From Spirosoma aureum (GTDB lineage: Bacteria > Bacteroidota > Bacteroidia > Cytophagales > Spirosomataceae), in contig NZ_CP050063.1 in assembly GCF_011604685.1 (NCBI RefSeq), forward strand, positions 186,001-250,000: DNA of 64,000 nt. Reading direction: 5' to 3'. A model generated the notes under the pieces. It did not search any database, was not told the origin of the DNA, and worked only from the letters and a program-made list of their open reading frames with translations. Positions 43,290 through 52,800 of this stretch are shown here, piece after piece (the first letter of the stretch is position 1; each line of letters starts with the position of its first letter). The position numbers were made by a program, and so were the translations under genes.

Positions 43290-44735
43290 TCAAAAAGGAT
43301 TCAGGTAAAGCCCAATACCTAACCAATTCGTCTGCTGAGACTCATACTGGCTATAGGGACGAAAGCCAGAATAACCTTCGAGTAAAAATGTCAGGTTATT
43401 TTGTGTCCGCCCTACCTCTAAGCCAATGCCTGCGTGAATACCCGGCCGGAAGTCTGTTTGTTGCCAGAACTTTATATCAACACCACCGACCAGACGTGCA
43501 GCCTTTTCGGATGGCTTTTTATAGAAAGCTCCAAGCTGGGCGCTCAACAGTTTTCGCTCTTCCGTTTTTCGTAGTACAATACCAGCACCAGCATACAACC
43601 GCCAGTTGTTCGCATTCCGGCTGTAAGTAGCATCGAGCTGTTCGTAATTTACCGAGTTAGGCGACGGGGCCGTTATTTTGTTTCGGTAGATATAATCGTC
43701 ACCCAGGTGCGAAGAGATGTGGTAAACCCGGAAACGATAATTATTGGCTCCACGCCGAACATTGTAGATAATGCTGATCTTATAATCATTATTCATGATT
43801 TGCCGACGCGCTTTATTCAGCTTATCGTCATGAAAGGCTTCAAACTGTGTAAATGAAGCCAGATCAAGTACCCATTCGGTCGATCGACCAGGCTCTGGTG
43901 TCCGGCGGTAGAATGCTTTGGCAAATCCGAAGGCAAATGGAACAATACTTCCTTTATATTTTTCACCATCCGTGTAATACAAAGGCAATACACTACCATA
44001 CGTCTGCGCTTCGAGTGGATCGAGCAAAATTGGCTCAAACAGGTGACCTTTCGGCAAAAACTCCCGACGCGGTCTTACTAACGATGGCTCACTGATTTCA
44101 GTTGATACAGCAACAGAATCGACATGCTTAATGGCAGGCTTACGTTCCCGCTTTGGCCGTTGAGGCTTAGCAACTTTCTGGGGCGCTTCCACAGGCGCTG
44201 TTTCGACAGGCGGGGGAGTAACAGGCACAGGCACTGGTGTCGGCTCTACTGGCTGAACCTCCTTAGCGGGAGCAGCAGGAGCAGGCTTCTCCTGTGCTTC
44301 TTTTTTGCGCTGCGCCCGTTTCTCTTTTCGTGTCGGTTCTACAACAGCCGGAGTAGTCGTTGGAGCTGGTGTTGGCGTAACTGGCTCGGTAACTGGAGGG
44401 GCTACAGGTTGCGTACTAGCGGGTGTGGGTTCGGGCTTCGATTTAGCCGTTTCTCTTTCCTGCTGTTGGCGCTCTTTCTCAGCTTTCCTAGCTTGTTTCT
44501 GCCGTTCTTTTTCAGCCTGTTTAGCTTCGTATTCACGCTGCTTTTGCGCCCACTCGGCCCGAATCTGACGTTCGCGCTGGACTTCGCGATCTATTTTTTC
44601 TTTCTGCCGCTGTTCAGCCGGGGTTAATGTTCGGGAGGCTGGAGCCGTTGTTTTCGCTGGCGTAGTGGGTTGCTGGGCAAAAGCCAATGTTCCTACCTGA
44701 ACACTCAATAGGAAGGCTAGTAGCACTTTCTTCAT
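43290..44735 (-). CDS. Envelope protein with charged and proline-rich linker
   Basis: 481 residues. Signal peptide MKKVLLAFLLSVQVGTLAFA. Residues about 37-95 are almost purely Lys/Arg/Glu/Gln/Ala (helical, coiled-coil-like); about 96-205 are Pro/Thr/Val-rich with a second basic patch; from about 225 a beta-rich domain begins (PILLDPLEAQTYGSVLPLYY) and continues to the C-terminus with alternating aromatic strands ending GLYLNPF, like a small outer-membrane barrel. I do not recognise a family. The layout suggests an outer membrane barrel with an N-terminal arm across the periplasm (inference). Confidence 0.82.
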   Translation of the reverse strand: MKKVLLAFLLSVQVGTLAFAQQPTTPAKTTAPASRTLTPAEQRQKEKIDREVQRERQIRAEWAQKQREYEAKQAEKERQKQARKAEKERQQQERETAKSKPEPTPASTQPVAPPVTEPVTPTPAPTTTPAVVEPTRKEKRAQRKKEAQEKPAPAAPAKEVQPVEPTPVPVPVTPPPVETAPVEAPQKVAKPQRPKRERKPAIKHVDSVAVSTEISEPSLVRPRREFLPKGHLFEPILLDPLEAQTYGSVLPLYYTDGEKYKGSIVPFAFGFAKAFYRRTPEPGRSTEWVLDLASFTQFEAFHDDKLNKARRQIMNNDYKISIIYNVRRGANNYRFRVYHISSHLGDDYIYRNKITAPSPNSVNYEQLDATYSRNANNWRLYAGAGIVLRKTEERKLLSAQLGAFYKKPSEKAARLVGGVDIKFWQQTDFRPGIHAGIGLEVGRTQNNLTFLLEGYSGFRPYSQYESQQTNWLGIGLYLNPF

Positions 44736-44801
44736 AGAATCGGAACAAGTTAATACCGGCGCGGTCAGTAAAGAACCGCGCCGGGTAAAGCAGGATTATG
44801 A

Positions 44802-46163
44802 TTAGTGCTTAAGTTCTGCGTAATTTTTATAGAAATATGGAATGGTTTCTATTCCCTTATAAAAATTGAATAAGCCATAGCTTTCATTCGGGGAATGAAG
44901 TGCGTCGCTATCCAAGCCGAAACCCATCAGAATAGACTTAACGCCGAGTTCCTGTTCAAATAATGCAACAATGGGGATACTGCCCCCACCCCGTGTTGGA
45001 ATTGGTTTCTTGCCCCATGCGTCTTCAAAAGCCTTACTGGCCGCTTCAAATTCAATTGAATCGACGGGCGTTACATAAGGCAAACCACCGTGATGAGGAG
45101 TTACTTTGACCGATACGCTGGCAGGTGCAATCGCAGTGAAGTGCTTTGTGAATATTTCCGTGATCTCATCCGGTGTCTGATTAGGCACCAGCCTCATACT
45201 GATCTTCGCTGATGCTTTCGACGGCAATACCGTCTTAGCACCTTCACCCGTGTATCCTCCCCAAATCCCGTTCACATCGAGCGTTGGTCGAATCGACGTG
45301 CGTTCGTTGGTCGAATAGCCAGTCTCTCCTGCCACATCATTTATACCCAGATCCTGTTTATACTCATCTAAATTGAAGGGAGCTTTGGCTAGCTCCGTGC
45401 GTTCGGACTCACTCAGATCCACGACTTTATCATAAAAACCGGGAATTGTGATACGGCCGTTTTCGTCATGGAGCGACGCAATCATTTCACACAGAACATT
45501 TACCGGGTTGGCCACACCACCGCCATAAACACCCGAGTGCAAATCGCGATTGGGGCCAGTTACTTCAACCTCTACGTAAGAAAGGCCACGAAGTCCCATT
45601 TCAAGCGAGGGTGTCTCATTTGAAATAATGCTGGTATCCGAAATTAGGATAACATCTGCTTTGAGCATGTCGCGATGCTCGGCCACAAACGTACCAAGGT
45701 GATCTGAACCAACTTCTTCTTCCCCTTCAATCATCACTTTTACATTGCATGGTAGCCCATCGGTAGCGATCATGGCTTCAATGGCTTTCACATGCATGTA
45801 AAATTGCCCTTTGTCATCGCATGCACCCCGTGCATAAATCCGTTCGTTACGAATGGTGGGCTCAAATGGTGGCGACAACCAAAGTTCATACGGATCAGCG
45901 GGCTGAACATCGTAATGGCCATAGACCAGAACAGTTGGGCGGTCAGGATCGACAATCTTTTCGGCATAAACAACCGGATGTCCGGGTGTTTCGTATAAGC
46001 TTGCCTTGTCAAGTCCGGCTGCGGTTAATTTTTCTCTGACAAACTCGGCCGCTCGCCGAACATCTCCTTTGAAGTTCGAATCAGCCGAAACCGAGGGAAT
46101 ACGCAGCAGTTCCAGGAGTTCATCCAGAAACCGTTGTTTGTTAGCGTCAAGGTAAGTAGTCAT
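44802..46163 (-). CDS. M20 family dipeptidase
   Basis: Zinc-dependent exopeptidase, 453 residues. The di-metal site motifs are visible: YGHYDVQPADP near 80, GACDDKGQ near 115, EGEEEVGS near 145-152, and a C-terminal His in LDSDALHSPNESY. An inserted dimerisation domain lies about 190-370. No signal peptide, so likely cytoplasmic. The length and motif set match the carnosinase/DapE-like dipeptidase branch; the exact substrate is unknown. Co-oriented with plsY. Confidence 0.94.
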   Translation of the reverse strand: MTTYLDANKQRFLDELLELLRIPSVSADSNFKGDVRRAAEFVREKLTAAGLDKASLYETPGHPVVYAEKIVDPDRPTVLVYGHYDVQPADPYELWLSPPFEPTIRNERIYARGACDDKGQFYMHVKAIEAMIATDGLPCNVKVMIEGEEEVGSDHLGTFVAEHRDMLKADVILISDTSIISNETPSLEMGLRGLSYVEVEVTGPNRDLHSGVYGGGVANPVNVLCEMIASLHDENGRITIPGFYDKVVDLSESERTELAKAPFNLDEYKQDLGINDVAGETGYSTNERTSIRPTLDVNGIWGGYTGEGAKTVLPSKASAKISMRLVPNQTPDEITEIFTKHFTAIAPASVSVKVTPHHGGLPYVTPVDSIEFEAASKAFEDAWGKKPIPTRGGGSIPIVALFEQELGVKSILMGFGLDSDALHSPNESYGLFNFYKGIETIPYFYKNYAELKH

Positions 46164-46169
46164 AGCAGG

Positions 46170-46226
46170 CTATTGGCTGTATGATCGTGGGTGTATGGCT
46201 TTTACTGAATACACATTAGATCATAC
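46170..46226 (-). repeat. Heptad-phased fold-back spacer between plsY and the M20 gene
   Basis: CTATTGG, CTGTATG, ATCGTGG and GTGTATG start at 46170 in steps of seven. GTATGATC (46179-46186) pairs with GATCATAC (46219-46226), and GTGTAT with ATACAC, nested within. Confidence 0.6.
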
Positions 46227-46238
46227 GTAAAAAAGTTT

Positions 46239-46275
46239 GCCCCGAAGTTAAGCACATTTTGCGCAACCTCGGGGC
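46239..46275 (-). terminator. Terminator after plsY
   Basis: GCCCCGA/TCGGGGC 7-bp stem; on the minus strand a T-run follows four bases later. Confidence 0.7.
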
Positions 46276-46302
46276 CTTCCGTATAGTCAGTAAATAGGTT
46301 TC

Positions 46303-46959
46303 TTATTCTTCACGCTTTTTCCGCAAACGGATCAGCACAGTTCGGTTTTCCTGACCGCGCATTAATCGGCCAATATTTTTCTGATGTGTTAAAACAACCA
46401 TCAGAAAGACAACAAAGCCAAAAACAATGAGTAATGGGCTCTCTTTTTCGCCAAAAACGCGCAGCAATAGCAGCACTGGAAAGGCCAGGGCCGCTAAAAT
46501 AGAGCCTAGCGAAACATACTGGGAGGCTATGACAACCAATAGAAAAATACCGATACAGACTAAAGCCATTTCGGGATGGATGGCCAGTACCATGCCCAAT
46601 AACGAGGCAACTCCTTTGCCGCCTTTAAAATCAGCGAAAACTGGGTAAAGATGGCCGATTACGGCAACCAGCCCAAACACAATTTCAAAGGTCATTATCT
46701 CATTGTGCGTAATCACATCGAAATGCCATAGCAGATTGGCCATGATCGCTGCCGTATAGCCTTTCAAGACATCAACCAGCATTACAATCGTGCCAGCTCG
46801 TTTACCCAGTACTCTAAATGTATTTGTTGCACCAGCATTCCCGCTACCATGCTGACGAATGTCAATACCAAAAAATCCTTGCCCATACCATACAGCCGTT
46901 GGAATCGACCCGAGCAAATACGCTACTATTGTGGTAATACTAATTAATAAAACGTTCAT
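46303..46959 (-). CDS. plsY: Glycerol-3-phosphate acyltransferase PlsY
   Basis: Integral membrane enzyme that transfers acyl from acyl-phosphate to glycerol 3-phosphate, the first step of phospholipid synthesis in most bacteria. 218 residues with about five transmembrane helices. Signature loops are visible: GSIPTAVWYGQGFFGIDIRQHGSGNAGATNTFR near 17-49 and FADFKGGKGVAS near 108-119. A basic C-terminal tail ends the protein. Same strand as the M20 gene, separated by a terminator. Confidence 0.96.
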   Translation of the reverse strand: MNVLLISITTIVAYLLGSIPTAVWYGQGFFGIDIRQHGSGNAGATNTFRVLGKRAGTIVMLVDVLKGYTAAIMANLLWHFDVITHNEIMTFEIVFGLVAVIGHLYPVFADFKGGKGVASLLGMVLAIHPEMALVCIGIFLLVVIASQYVSLGSILAALAFPVLLLLRVFGEKESPLLIVFGFVVFLMVVLTHQKNIGRLMRGQENRTVLIRLRKKREE

Positions 46960-47119
46960 TAACGCGAATTTAGTAAACGGTTGTTAGTAAAGCGGACAAG
47001 AGACGAGAAGTGCGCGGTGAGTTAAAGCAATGTGACCCCAAAATTAGGTGATTGTTATGGATTCAACAACTTTACGTTATTTATAACATTTTAGTTACTA
47101 AATAAATTTCTAAATGGTC

Positions 47120-48400
47120 CTATTTTCCTCCGACCACAACTTCCCGTAAACTGCCTTCAGCCAGGTATTTGCTTGCTGTCGACATAATATCCTCCTGTGT
47201 TACTGACCGCAGCTTTTCTATATAGGTCGTCAGGAAATCAGCCGGCATGCCATCCAGCAAAATAACCTTAAAGCGGTCGGCAATTTCGAAGGGCGTGTTA
47301 AGCGAACCCACGAATTCCCCGGCCATAAAATTCTTTACGGTTTCTAGCTCTTCCTGTGGAACAGGCTCCGTCTGCAAAATCCGGATTTCTTTCTGGATTT
47401 CGTCCAGCGTCTGTTGCGTATTCTCTTTATTGACATCCGTCCCGATCAGGAAATAACCATCCCGCCGGAACGATGGCATATTCGATGAAATACCGTATGT
47501 AAAGCCCTTTTCTTCCCGAATGTTTTTCATAAGCCGGGAGCCAAAATAACCACCCAACAGCTCGTTTGTTACAAGCATCTTGAAAAAATCGGGATGAGAT
47601 CGGGTAAAAAGCCTTCTGCCTAATCGAATCGATGACTGAACACTGTCTGCCTTTTCTGACAATACGGGCAGGCCATCGTCGGCAATAGCCTCTGCGCCAA
47701 ACGCTGGCACAACTTCGTCATAAATAGGTAACTGGCCCAGCTCACGATTGATCATAATAATCTCATTCTCGGATACTTCGCCAGCCAGCAAAAGCTTATA
47801 GGGACGGTTACGAATTACGCGCTCGTAAAAATCGACGATGTTCTGCCGGGTGAGGTGTTCTATGGCATCAGGGCGCTGACTACGCCCATACGGATGCTGC
47901 TGGCCAAACAGTTTCTCCCGAAAGAGTACACCAGCGAGATAGGCATTCTTTTCGTAATTAACCCGAAGATTCTGAAGCGTGATATTACGGAGATCGTCTA
48001 ATTCTTTCTGCGGAAATGTAGGCTCTGTTAGTAATTCGCGAAGAATTGGCAGAACATTGGGCAGAAACTTCGTCAGGCAATAAACCACTATACTTGCCCG
48101 ATCAGGCCCGCTATTCAGTTCCAGAAAGGCTCCATAGCGGTCGAGATATTCGCTGATTTGAGCCGACGAACGACCAGGCGTTCCTTCAGCCAGCATTTTT
48201 AGTGCGAAAAATGACGTTCCTGGCACTTGCTCATACCACGTACCGGCTTCAATAATACACTCTATTCTCAACACAGGCTGGTGAGAAACGGCGATCAGGT
48301 GAAGTGGAATGCCATTGTCCAGTTTATGCGTCTGAACAGCCGGAAGCCGTACTTCCTGAATTACCTGAAAAGCTGGTGATTGTGTTCTATCGAGTACCAT
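47120..48400 (-). CDS. M16-family peptidase homologue lacking the zinc motif
   Basis: 426 residues with the two M16 half-domains. At the place where active members have HxxEH, the sequence is ALKMLAEGTPGRS with no His or Glu in the required positions, so zinc cannot be bound in the normal way. The C-terminal half has the family segment GSRLMKNIREEKGFTYGISS. This is the usual form of the non-catalytic partner in two-subunit M16 enzymes, yet no catalytic partner gene is adjacent. It may act as a substrate-holding subunit with a distant partner. No signal peptide. Confidence 0.85.
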   Translation of the reverse strand: MVLDRTQSPAFQVIQEVRLPAVQTHKLDNGIPLHLIAVSHQPVLRIECIIEAGTWYEQVPGTSFFALKMLAEGTPGRSSAQISEYLDRYGAFLELNSGPDRASIVVYCLTKFLPNVLPILRELLTEPTFPQKELDDLRNITLQNLRVNYEKNAYLAGVLFREKLFGQQHPYGRSQRPDAIEHLTRQNIVDFYERVIRNRPYKLLLAGEVSENEIIMINRELGQLPIYDEVVPAFGAEAIADDGLPVLSEKADSVQSSIRLGRRLFTRSHPDFFKMLVTNELLGGYFGSRLMKNIREEKGFTYGISSNMPSFRRDGYFLIGTDVNKENTQQTLDEIQKEIRILQTEPVPQEELETVKNFMAGEFVGSLNTPFEIADRFKVILLDGMPADFLTTYIEKLRSVTQEDIMSTASKYLAEGSLREVVVGGK

Positions 48401-48419
48401 TTGATTTATGCTATAAAGA

Positions 48420-48448
48420 AAATGGCATCTCAGCTCGAAATGCCATTT
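48420..48448 (-). terminator. Hairpin downstream of porV
   Basis: AAATGGCAT/ATGCCATTT 9-bp stem with an 11-base loop; T-rich on the minus strand after it. It ends 20 bases upstream of the M16 gene start. Confidence 0.55.
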
Positions 48449-48533
48449 CTAATTGACGGTATTTAAATTGATTTACTAGTCTCCAATTAACTTAGTTCAA
48501 TAACCAGTACAGTTATCCAAAAATTAATGGCAT

Positions 48534-49784
48534 CTAGTTATTGGTATCATTACTTAAAGGCTCATCGTCTTCGGAGCCTACTGCATTCGAGCCGTTGAAG
48601 TTAAAAAGAAGCGAAATACGGAATGTATTGGCTAACGGATTCCCCTGTTTGACAGGTAGGAGATAAGAGAAATCGACGCCGAATCGTTCTTGCAAGCGTA
48701 GGCCAATACCTGTTGTAAAGTATTTCCGGCCACCCTTTGTATTCGATTCGCCAAAATAACCGGCCCGAACAGCAAACTGCTCATTATACCAATACTCGAC
48801 ACCTGTCGAAATGGTAAACTCTCTGAGTTCTTCACTGAAACCACCCGGCGCATCAGCAAATGAGCCAAATACAGCACTGAAATAATTTCGGTCAGGGTCC
48901 TGACCTTTGGCAATCTGATATTTCGTAGGGCTGCTTCCAGCAATCGGGATCAGGTTACCATTGGCATCCCGTGCGTATTCGGGTGGTGTTGGAACCATCA
49001 GCTTGTTCACATCGGCAACGATGTTAAACTTGTTATACTGATCGACATAATACGTTAGAGCTGTTCCCAAACGCAAATTTGTTGGAATGAAATAGCGTTC
49101 CTGACCTCCATAATTGATACGCCCACCGAGATTAGAAAGCATACCCCCAAAAGCCCAGCCAAGGCCTCTGCCAGTTGCATTATCGCGCGCTTCGTTCCGA
49201 TAAAAGGCGCTAATATCAGCAGCAGCCGTTCCACCTGGCTTTAAGCCCGGATTAGAAGAACCAGAGGCAAGATTCGAGTTTAAGTACTTCAAATCGACGC
49301 CTAGTGAAAAATTCTGAGACAGGCGTTGCGAAAACGTTGCCGTAACTGCATACTCCCGCGAATTAAACGTACCCGCTGCAACACCGGTTGCGGTTGTGAA
49401 ATTCACTGTCCCCAGGTCGAAATACATAAGGGAACCGCCAACAACCGAGTTTTTGCCAATTTTAGAATAACCGGATAAATAGGTGTAATACATATCACCA
49501 ATTAATTCACGGAGCCAGGGTGTATAGGAAATAGACGCCCCTTTCGACTGTTTGGCAAAAACTAATTTGGATGGATTCCAGAAAATAGCATTTGCATCAG
49601 GATCGCCCAAAGCCACTCCTGCTTCACCCAATGCGCCCGAGCGGGCATCTGGCGTAAAATTCAGGAAGGGGACTGCCGATGTAGGGATGCCTAGATTCTG
49701 TCCTGCTAGATTGGATTGTGAAAAAACGACGAAGGGAAAAAAACTGCAAACGCCGAGAAGAACACGGAAAAAGTTGCGCTTCAT
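48534..49784 (-). CDS. porV: Type IX secretion outer membrane protein PorV (LptO)
   Basis: Outer-membrane beta-barrel shuttle protein that carries cargo from the type IX translocon to the PorU sortase; 416 residues from the ATG at 49784 (MKRNFFRVLLG...). The frame extends 21 codons upstream without a signal peptide, so the inner ATG was chosen. After the signal peptide comes the family signature AVPFLNFTPDARSGALGEAGVA and ANAIFWNPSKL, typical of PorV/FadL-like barrels. porU is directly upstream, 114 bases away, in the same orientation. Confidence 0.95.
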   Translation of the reverse strand: MKRNFFRVLLGVCSFFPFVVFSQSNLAGQNLGIPTSAVPFLNFTPDARSGALGEAGVALGDPDANAIFWNPSKLVFAKQSKGASISYTPWLRELIGDMYYTYLSGYSKIGKNSVVGGSLMYFDLGTVNFTTATGVAAGTFNSREYAVTATFSQRLSQNFSLGVDLKYLNSNLASGSSNPGLKPGGTAAADISAFYRNEARDNATGRGLGWAFGGMLSNLGGRINYGGQERYFIPTNLRLGTALTYYVDQYNKFNIVADVNKLMVPTPPEYARDANGNLIPIAGSSPTKYQIAKGQDPDRNYFSAVFGSFADAPGGFSEELREFTISTGVEYWYNEQFAVRAGYFGESNTKGGRKYFTTGIGLRLQERFGVDFSYLLPVKQGNPLANTFRISLLFNFNGSNAVGSEDDEPLSNDTNN

Positions 49785-49842
49785 ACAAAGTGTGTTGGTC
49801 AACAACAGCGACTGGTTATAGTGAATAGGGCAGTCCTGAGCG

Positions 49843-49850
49843 GTCAAAAT
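49843..49850 (-). promoter_or_regulatory. -7 box (TAATTTTG) for porV
   Basis: TAnnTTTG match on the minus strand in the porU-porV gap; predicted leader about 55 bases. No clear -33 TTTG, so porV may also be read through from porU. Confidence 0.45.
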
Positions 49851-49897
49851 TACACGATTCGTTGGATTAGAAAAAACGGGTTACCTTAACCCGGCAA

Positions 49898-52800
49898 TCA
49901 TTTTAGTAAAATTAATCGGCCACTCCCATCAATCACCGAGCCATCGGCCGCTGATTGCATGTGTATTCTGAAAATATATAGTCCATTCGGTGCTGTTTGA
50001 CCGGCATCGGTCAATCCATACCATGTACCTATTTCGAGTTTAGACGGACAGTCGCTGCACTGGCCTTTCTGTTGACTAAACAATCGGCCATTCAGATCAA
50101 AAATCTGCAACATCCAGTCAAGTGGTTCACCGGGCCGATTATGTTCAACAGTTATAGTCGAATGTGTTGTTATCGGGTTTGGGCTGGCTTGTAGTACACC
50201 AAGACCCAACGCTGGTTTGCCGGAGACTACTATGCTCAACGTATCTTCTGTTGAATTATTGTTTATATCCCATGCTTTTGCCCGGACTATATAAGCTCCC
50301 GGAGTGACATCACGGAAAGTATAAACGGCTTCTCCCTGTTTCCCATCATTACCAACAGCAACATAAACATCATTCAGAATTACTGGCGCCTGATCATTGA
50401 GTTGAACGGTCAGCTCGTGCCCTAAACCAGCACGAGCGGTATTAATTCCCTGATTATCGCGTAAACCGACATGCAGAGTTACATCGGGGCCTGCTACATG
50501 AATCTGTTCACCTTCGGCAATGCCACCCTCAATACTCAATTGCAAAACAGGTGGCTGTGTATCAAGACTATCGACAATCAGGCTACCACCTACCCGTAAG
50601 CTATCATAACTTCCGGAAGCATCAAACAAACTATCGTTCCGAACCGCATAGGCGTATAATTTAGCCAGCCCAACAGTATAGTCAATGTCTTTGGGCATGA
50701 CAAAGCGAACGGTAAACTGGCCATTCTGCACAACTGCCTGTCCAGCAAATAACGTGCTAGTATACGCCTTATAATTCATTTTAGCACTTTCTGTGCCAAG
50801 TGTTGTCTGCGTTGTTGATTTATCATAAAGTGTGAGTCGAAGTGTACCGGTAAAATCCGTCAGTCGCTGCCCATGCTGCTGAATTTCGCCGGATAATTCA
50901 ACTGTTTCTAACGCATGCAATGTATCTGGCTTACTTGAACTCACAGCATGGCCATTTACTTTTGTTAGCATAACCTGAGCCTGAGGATAAGCCAGACGCA
51001 TGGATGGGTCGCCCAATAAAGCAAAATTACGGTTCACTGGTCCCACTAAGCTATCATTTTTTGTAAGCCTCATAACGTCGCCAAGTCGGGGCATCTGTCC
51101 ATTGACCGGCGCAAAAACCGCCTTATAAAATGATTTATTCAGTACCAGATTCGTATTGGCATACACTGGGCGAGTGGTCGTCAATAATGCGATGGCTCCC
51201 CCAAGCCGGCTCAGTAGGGCTAATTCAGCACCTGAATTGCTACCAGGATCATCGTATCGACCAAACTGGCAGGTAGCCGTTACAAATAAGGGTAGCCGAC
51301 GATTTTTCCAGGATAAAATATCCTGAAGCGTAACAACCTGTTCATCAGCCAGCGTTTCTGTTCCCCCATGACCACTATAATTAATAATTAGCCTTCCGTC
51401 GGCAATACCCCGATTGATTAATTGATTGACAATTGGAGATTTCTGGCCGTTTGATGTAGATTCCTGCGGATATGCATCCAGGAAAATACGCTCGGGCCGA
51501 TAGGAAGGATCTTTTGATTCTACGGTTGTAGCTAACGAGTTGGCGTCCTGCTGATGGATGTTATAGTCACCATCGTCGGCCACAAACATCACCCGTGTTT
51601 GCCAGTCACCGACGAGCGATGGATCGGAACTATAACGAATTAATTTATCGACAACCGTTTTCGCTTCGTCCGCTGATTTTACTGGCAGGCGGCCCACGCC
51701 AATATCCATTTTGTAATCGCCCTTATCGGTTTCAGGCCATTCGCCTTCAGATATATCCATGAAACCGAAATAATCATCTGACGAGTAACTCAAAACAGGA
51801 TGCAACGACTCATAACTCTCATAAACGGGTATTGTATTGGCTAATTGAGTTGGACTGAGTTGTTGATTTATGTTCCGGTAATCGAAGGTGGCATCACCGA
51901 ACAATAGTAGGTAACGGAGCTGATTAGGTTGCTTCTGATAAAAAAAACGAGCAGCATCCCGAATGGCCGTTGGATCGCCTTGTCCAGAGCCAAATTCATT
52001 GTAAATCTGCTGTATCGTGACGACCTCTACGGCCAGCCGATCATGTTCGCGTCGAAACGTTGCCAGTCGCTCGGCTTCATCGCGCCAGGCTGTCGCTGTA
52101 ATAATTAATAAATTAGGTGTTGATAAACCCTTTACATTTTGATTCGCTACAGCTGCAAGCGAAACGGGTGTAAGCAGTTGATTATCCGTGAACAAAAAAT
52201 AATCTGCCCGATCTGTTGCAGTCCATCGGGCCTCTGCTGTAGTCGATAATGTGTAGGCTTGCGTTAACGGAATTAAAGGATTCTTTATATTCCAGATTCG
52301 CAACCCAGCTGTAGCCTGACGAATGACGCATTGTCCCGGATCTAATCGACGTACCCAAATCGGCTTATCATATTGCCGCAACTCGCGTCGGGTCTGAACG
52401 CCTAAATAGTTCAGGTAACCTTGCGCGAACGACTGTCCATTTTTCTGAAATGTAAGGGCAATTTGTACTGGACTGGCAACAGAAGCCGGTTTAACGAAAA
52501 AGGTATCAGTTCGGATAATACCCTGATAGTCATATTCATACCCTGATATACTTGACACAAACTGAGTGCCCACAGTTTGGCCGTTCAATTGTAATCGAAA
52601 CTGCGTTGGCGACAGTGCACCAGCTACTACAGACGATGTCAATCGAACAGGCGTTTGCCCTACCACCCCCTGCATATCGAAGGATATATTCTTTATGGTA
52701 TCATTGGTCATGTACTCTCCTAACCACTCGCGGCCCGAATGCACTGCGGGTACTTTCAATAAATCCTGCTCATGAAACTGGTAATCGTCAAAAACGGTGA

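Noticed and set aside
44124..44627. 167-residue Arg/Leu/Ser-rich open frame opposite the proline-rich envelope protein
   Set aside because: It arises from the low-complexity Lys/Glu/Pro coding region on the other strand.
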